Source of the DNA: Actinomycetes bacterium
GTDB taxonomy: Bacteria > Actinomycetota > Actinomycetes > Actinomycetales > Cellulomonadaceae
NCBI GenBank assembly: GCA_023388235.1
Contig: JAEWGQ010000289.1
Coordinates: 1 to 19,231, forward strand
Reading direction: 5' to 3'
Length of the DNA stretch: 19,231 bases
In this document: piece after piece, positions 15,958 to 19,231 of the stretch
How the letters are laid out: each line of letters begins with the position of its first letter
Position numbering within the stretch: the stretch's first letter is position 1
Made by a program: the position numbers and the translations under genes
The notes under the pieces: generated by a model
Told to the model about the DNA's origin: nothing
Databases searched by the model: none
The model's input: only the letters and a program-made list of their open reading frames with translations

Positions 15958-17018
15958 CCGCGCCGACCCGCCCCGCGCCGGCCGGGAGCGCGACAGCCCG
16001 GACGGCCCCGGCCCGGCGCCCGGCGATCCGGGTGAACCGGCGCGCCGTCGTGGTGTGCGCGGCCGCGCTGCTCACGACCGCCGTGCTCGCCCTCGTCACC
16101 GTGGCCGTCGGCCGGCTCGGCATCACCCCGGCGGAGCTCCCCGCCGTGCTCGCGGGCCGCGGGTCCAAGGCGCAGGAGTGGGTGCTGTGGTCCAACCGGG
16201 CGCCGCGGGTCGGCGTGGCGGCGCTCGCGGGCGCCGCGTTCGGCGTCGCCGGGTCGCTGCTGCAGAGCGTCACCCGCAACCCGCTCGGCAGCCCGGACGT
16301 CATCGGCCTGGGCGCCGGTGCCGCCGCGGGCGCCGCCGCCGCCACGCTGGTCTGGCCCGGGCTGCTGCCCGGTCCGGTCGGGGCGCTCCTCGGGGCCCTG
16401 CTCGCCGTGGGCGCCGTGCTGCTCGGCGCCGGCCGCGGGGTGCGCGCGCCGCTGCGGATGGTGGTGGTCGGCATCGCCGTCGGCGCGATGAGCCTGGCGT
16501 TCGTGCAGCTGGCGCTCGCCCGCGCCACCGCCGAGGAGGCCCAGCAGGTGGCCGCCTGGCTGAACGGCAGCCTGCTGTCCCGCGACGCCGGGCACGTCGC
16601 GACCATCGGCGCGGCGCTCGCGGTCCTGCTGCCGTGCGCCCTCGCGCTCACCCGGCGCCTGCAGCTCGTGGAGATGGGCGACGACGCCGCCACCGCGCTC
16701 GGCGTCGACCCCGGCCGCACCCGGGCGCTCGCCATCACCGTCGGGGTCGCGCTGACCGCCGCCGCCGTGAGCGTCTGCGGGCCCGTGTCGTTCATCGCGC
16801 TCACCGCCCCGCAGATCGCCCGGCGGCTCACCGGGTCGACCGGCCCCGGGATCGCCGCCGCCGCGTGCACCGGGTCGGTGCTGCTGGTCGCGTCCGACCT
16901 GCTGGCGCAGCACGCGCCGTGGGGCGTGCAGTACCCCGTCGGGGTGCTGACCGCCCTGCTCGGCGGCACGTACCTCGCGTACCTGCTGGTGCGCGAGTGG
17001 AGGAAGGGGACGGCATGA
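15954..17018 (+). CDS. FecCD-family siderophore permease (FepG type)
   Basis: The second 354-residue FecCD permease. It carries 'NRAPRVGVAALAGAAFGVAG', 'LLQSVTRNPLGSPDVIGLGA', 'VAAWLNGSLLSRD', 'VEMGDDAATALGVDPGRTRA' and 'GPVSFIALTAPQIARRLTGS', in the same order as the first permease, so the two are diverged paralogues that form a heterodimer. A Pro/Ala-rich basic N-terminus of about 28 residues precedes the first helix. GTG 15954 overlaps the stop of the upstream gene by the GTGA arrangement and has GGAGG (15941-15945) 8 nt before it, pointing to translational coupling. Its own stop overlaps the ATPase start by ATGA. Confidence 0.93.
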   Translation: MTAPTRPAPAGSATARTAPARRPAIRVNRRAVVVCAAALLTTAVLALVTVAVGRLGITPAELPAVLAGRGSKAQEWVLWSNRAPRVGVAALAGAAFGVAGSLLQSVTRNPLGSPDVIGLGAGAAAGAAAATLVWPGLLPGPVGALLGALLAVGAVLLGAGRGVRAPLRMVVVGIAVGAMSLAFVQLALARATAEEAQQVAAWLNGSLLSRDAGHVATIGAALAVLLPCALALTRRLQLVEMGDDAATALGVDPGRTRALAITVGVALTAAAVSVCGPVSFIALTAPQIARRLTGSTGPGIAAAACTGSVLLVASDLLAQHAPWGVQYPVGVLTALLGGTYLAYLLVREWRKGTA

Positions 17019-17860
17019 CCGCGACCAGCGCGACCACCGCCGGGCGGGCGACCGCCCCGCTCGCGACCGACCGGGTGACCCTCGCCTACGACCGGCTGGT
17101 CGTGGCGGAGGACCTCACCGTCGCCGTGCCCGCCGGCTCGTTCACCGTCATCATCGGGCCGAACGGCTGCGGCAAGTCCACGCTGCTGCGCGCCCTGGCC
17201 CGCACCCTCAAGCCGCGGTCCGGCCGCGTGCTGCTGGACGGCGCCCCGATGGACGCGATGCGGACCAAGGCGATCGCGCGGCGCCTCGCGCTGCTGCCGC
17301 AGAGCCCCATCGCCCCGGAGGCCATCACCGTCGGCGACCTCGTCGCCCGCGGCCGGTACCCGCACCAGGGGCTGCTGCGGCAGTGGTCGCCCGAGGACGC
17401 CCGCGCCGTCGACGCCGCGATGGCCGCCACCGAGGTCACCGACCTGCGCGACCGGTACGTCTCCGACCTGTCCGGCGGGCAGCGCCAGCGGGCGTGGCTC
17501 GCGATGGCGGTCGCGCAGGAGACGGACCTGCTGCTGCTCGACGAGCCCACGACGTTCCTCGACATCGCGCACCAGTTCGAGGTCATGGACCTGTGCGCCC
17601 GCCTGCACGAGGAGGGCCGGACGCTGGTCGCCGTGCTGCACGACCTCAACCAGGCCGCCCGGTACGGGTCGCACGTCATCGCGATGAAGGCCGGGCGCGT
17701 CGTCGCCGAGGGCCCCCCGCAGGACGTCGTGACCGAGGCGCTGGTCCGGGACGTGTTCGGCCTCGCCGCGCGGGTGCTGCCCGACCCCGAGACCGGGACG
17801 CCGATGGTCGTGCCCGCCCGCCGCGACGCCCACGTCCGCCACGGGGGCGACGGCGCCTGA
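17015..17860 (+). CDS. Siderophore ABC transporter ATP-binding protein (FepC/FhuC type)
   Basis: A 281-residue ATPase driving the importer. After an unusual Thr/Ala-rich first 18 residues it shows Walker A 'GPNGCGKST', the Q-loop 'LLPQSPIAPEAITV', 'VARGRYPHQG' (typical of FecE/FepC), signature 'LSGGQRQRAWLAMAVAQ', Walker B 'LLLLDEPTTFLD', and the H-loop 'AVLHDLNQAARYG'. The Arg-Gly-Arg-Tyr-Pro segment and the D-I-A-H-Q after Walker B place it in the iron-chelate/cobalamin group. ATG 17015 overlaps the permease stop by ATGA, with a GAGGAAGGGG purine stretch upstream. It is the last gene of the iron operon; the C-terminal tail is His/Arg-rich. Confidence 0.95.
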   Translation: MTATSATTAGRATAPLATDRVTLAYDRLVVAEDLTVAVPAGSFTVIIGPNGCGKSTLLRALARTLKPRSGRVLLDGAPMDAMRTKAIARRLALLPQSPIAPEAITVGDLVARGRYPHQGLLRQWSPEDARAVDAAMAATEVTDLRDRYVSDLSGGQRQRAWLAMAVAQETDLLLLDEPTTFLDIAHQFEVMDLCARLHEEGRTLVAVLHDLNQAARYGSHVIAMKAGRVVAEGPPQDVVTEALVRDVFGLAARVLPDPETGTPMVVPARRDAHVRHGGDGA

Positions 17861-17915
17861 CCCCGGGCCGCGCCGCGCCCGACCCGGGGGCGCGGGTCCC
17901 CCCGCGGCGTCCGGC

Positions 17916-17976
17916 CGTGAGGGGAGGGTTCTGCCGGACACGCCCCGGCGTGTCGTGCTCGAACCCTCCACTCACG
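17916..17976. repeat. Two-level inverted repeat (61 nt) between the iron operon and lacI
   Basis: The outer arms 17916-17931 and 17961-17976 pair at 15 of 16 positions (one G-A mismatch at 17922/17970). Inside, GACACGCC (17937-17944) pairs perfectly with GGCGTGTC (17947-17954) around CC. CTCGCGAG, an 8-bp palindrome, follows a few bases later (17978-17985). It may be a terminator for the iron operon, or a dispersed REP-like element. The remaining parts of the 286-bp gap (17861-18146) are GC-rich, with small hairpins and no gene that I can support. Confidence 0.7.
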
Positions 17977-18120
17977 ACTCGCGAGGGGGTGAGGGGGCGG
18001 CGGCGACGCGCCGCGGGGGCGGGGTCGGAGCCCGTGGGCGAGCGTCCCGGCAGAGGACGGGGTCTGAAACCGGTGATCGGGGGGCGAGTGCGCAGGCTCG
18101 TCCGGGGCGGCCGTGGTGCG

Positions 18121-18146
18121 TGAAAACGTTCGGCTACGCTGCCCGG
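18121..18146 (+). promoter_or_regulatory. lacI promoter: half operator and leaderless -10 element
   Basis: TGAAAACGTT (18121-18130) matches the left 10 bases of a typical LacI-family site (TGAAAACGTTTTCA); the right four differ. TACGCT (18135-18140) fits TAnnnT and is six bases before the GTG at 18147, with no Shine-Dalgarno. A regulator bound at this site would cover the promoter, so autoregulation is plausible. Confidence 0.5.
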
Positions 18147-19169
18147 GTGTCGACAGCGCCCCGGAAGGCTCCCGTCATCGCGGACGTGGCCCGTGTGGCC
18201 GGCGTGTCGGTGCCCACCGTCTCCCGCGTGCTGACCGGGGCCGTCCCGGTGAGCCCGGAGCGCCGCGAGCGGGTGCTCGCCGCGATCCGCGAGCTCGGGT
18301 TCCGGCCGAACGGCGCGGCCCGGGCGCTCGTGCGCGGGCAGCAGTCGATGGTGGCGGTCCTGACCAGCAACACCACCCGCTACGGGTACGGCATGACCCT
18401 GCAGGGCATCGAGGAGGCCGCCCGCCAGGCGGGGTACCTCGTGGTGATCTCGGTGGTGGAGACCCCGGACCGCGCGACGGTCGCGGCGGCCGTGGACTCG
18501 ATGCTGGGGCAGCCGATGGCGGGCGCCGTCGTGCTCGAGTACGACCCGGCCGGCGCCGCCGCGCTCGCCGCCGTGCCGCCGTGGCTGCCCGTGGTGGCCG
18601 CCGCCCCCGTGCCCGGCGGTGAGACCTCCCCGGGGGTGCCGCACGCCTACATGGACGACCACGCCGCCGCCGTGCAGGCCACCCGCTACCTGCTCGACCT
18701 CGGGCACCGCACGGTGCACCACGTGGGGATCCCCTCGACGGGCGGCCCCAGCGCCCGGACGCTCGGCTGGCGCGAGGCGCTGGAGGCGGCGGGCGCGCCG
18801 GTGCCCGCGGTGGTCGCCGCCGACTGGGCGCCCACGTCGGGCTACGACGCCGGGCTGGCGCTCGCGGAGGACCCGGACGTCACGGCGGTGCTCTGCGGCA
18901 ACGACGAGATCGCGATGGGCGTGATGAAGGCGCTCGCGGACCGGGGCCGCCGGGTGCCGGAGGACGTCTCCGTCATCGGCTTCGACGACCACCCGCTCGC
19001 GCAGCTGTGGTCCCCGTCCCTGACGACCGTCCGCCAGGACTTCGCCGCCCTGGGCCGGCAGGCCTTCGCGCTGCTGACCGCGTCGATGCAGGACGGGCCG
19101 CCGCCGCGGTCGATCACCGCCCGGCCGGAGCTCGTGCTGCGCGGCACGTCGGGCCCGCCCCCGCGCTGA
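18147..19169 (+). CDS. LacI family transcriptional regulator
   Basis: A 340-residue DNA-binding regulator. Residues about 10-60 are the LacI helix-turn-helix and hinge ('VIADVARVAGVSVPTVSRVL', 'RELGFRPNGAARALVRG'). The rest is a periplasmic-binding-like sugar domain with 'HAYMDDHAAAVQATRYLLDL', 'GHRTVHHVGIPST', 'AVLCGNDEIAMGVMKAL' and 'VSVIGFDDHPLAQLWSPSLT', ending in the usual 'PELVLRGTSG'. GTG 18147 is chosen because the domain starts nine residues later and a -10-like hexamer lies six bases upstream; the frame is open upstream to 17955 but would run through the inverted repeat. LacI regulators usually control carbohydrate genes placed beside them; the downstream neighbour is outside the window. 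The pectate lyase operator candidate is a possible but unproven target. Confidence 0.94.
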   Translation: MSTAPRKAPVIADVARVAGVSVPTVSRVLTGAVPVSPERRERVLAAIRELGFRPNGAARALVRGQQSMVAVLTSNTTRYGYGMTLQGIEEAARQAGYLVVISVVETPDRATVAAAVDSMLGQPMAGAVVLEYDPAGAAALAAVPPWLPVVAAAPVPGGETSPGVPHAYMDDHAAAVQATRYLLDLGHRTVHHVGIPSTGGPSARTLGWREALEAAGAPVPAVVAADWAPTSGYDAGLALAEDPDVTAVLCGNDEIAMGVMKALADRGRRVPEDVSVIGFDDHPLAQLWSPSLTTVRQDFAALGRQAFALLTASMQDGPPPRSITARPELVLRGTSGPPPR

Positions 19170-19231
19170 CCCGCCCCCCGCTCCCGCCCCCGCCCCGCCC
19201 TCGCGCCCGCCCCCCGCGCCCGTCCCACCCC
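19170..19231. other. C-rich tract after lacI
   Basis: The last 62 bases are nearly all C and G on the plus strand, with eleven C-runs of three or more and one A only. The minus strand thus carries many close G-runs, the pattern of a G-quadruplex motif. No gene is seen; the downstream gene lies beyond the window. Confidence 0.6.

Noticed and set aside
15893..17971. Long open frame on the minus strand across the permease and ATPase genes
   Set aside because: It is antisense to three well-supported ABC transporter genes, with Arg/Gly/Pro-rich composition and no motif.
17916..17976. tRNA gene suggested by the paired arms and a GAACC stretch
   Set aside because: There is no cloverleaf, no anticodon arm, no invariant D-loop or T-loop bases and no CCA context.
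17955..18146. N-terminal extension of the LacI protein
   Set aside because: It would be translated from within the 61-nt inverted repeat and shows no domain. The GTG at 18147 fits the family start.

Overview
The window is high-GC actinobacterial chromosome. Hand counts of single lines give about 67% GC near 5.6 kb and about 75% near 15.0 kb. Gene families, frequent GTG starts, a DtxR/IdeR-type iron box, a secreted pectate lyase and a DUF3151 gene between fbaA and purA suggest a plant-polymer-degrading member of the Cellulomonas/Cellulosimicrobium group (order Micrococcales). The genus is inferred, not proven. I see no insertion sequence, prophage, CRISPR array, tRNA or rRNA.

Layout. (1) 1-1061: the 3' end of a probable DUF3137 gene, then lemA, a heptamer tandem repeat and a shared terminator. 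(2) 1068-2607, minus strand: dedA followed by an HAD-IIA phosphatase. (3) 2608-4279: a palindrome-rich upstream region and a secreted PL1 pectate lyase. (4) 4334-6196: a SpoU/TrmH RNA methyltransferase, class II fructose-bisphosphate aldolase and a strong terminator. (5) 6246-9349: a partner-switching signalling island, in which one PAS-GAF-PP2C-ATPase protein (phosphatase and anti-sigma kinase fused) is flanked by two STAS anti-anti-sigma genes on the other strand. (6) 9475-13665: a DUF3151 protein, then purA, purD and purC of purine synthesis. (7) 13703-17860: a DtxR/IdeR-type iron box followed by a siderophore ABC importer (lipoprotein, two FecCD permeases, ATPase). (8) 17861-19231: a long imperfect inverted repeat, a LacI-family regulator and a C-rich tail.

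How the genes work together. The iron operon is a complete iron-chelate importer. The partner-switching island looks self-contained apart from its sigma factor, which is not in the window. The three purine genes lie in one direction, but purD and purC each have their own promoter-like motif directly at the start codon.

The most notable recurring signal is a -10-like hexamer (NAnnnT) placed 6-7 nt before the start codon, without a usable Shine-Dalgarno. It occurs at dedA, purD, lacI, purC and DUF3151, and less clearly at trmH and the PAS-phosphatase. These genes are predicted to be transcribed as leaderless mRNAs. I did not find a clearly new multi-gene system. The least explained elements are the 15-bp inverted repeat over the trmH start, the 61-nt double hairpin before lacI, and the palindrome cluster before the pectate lyase.
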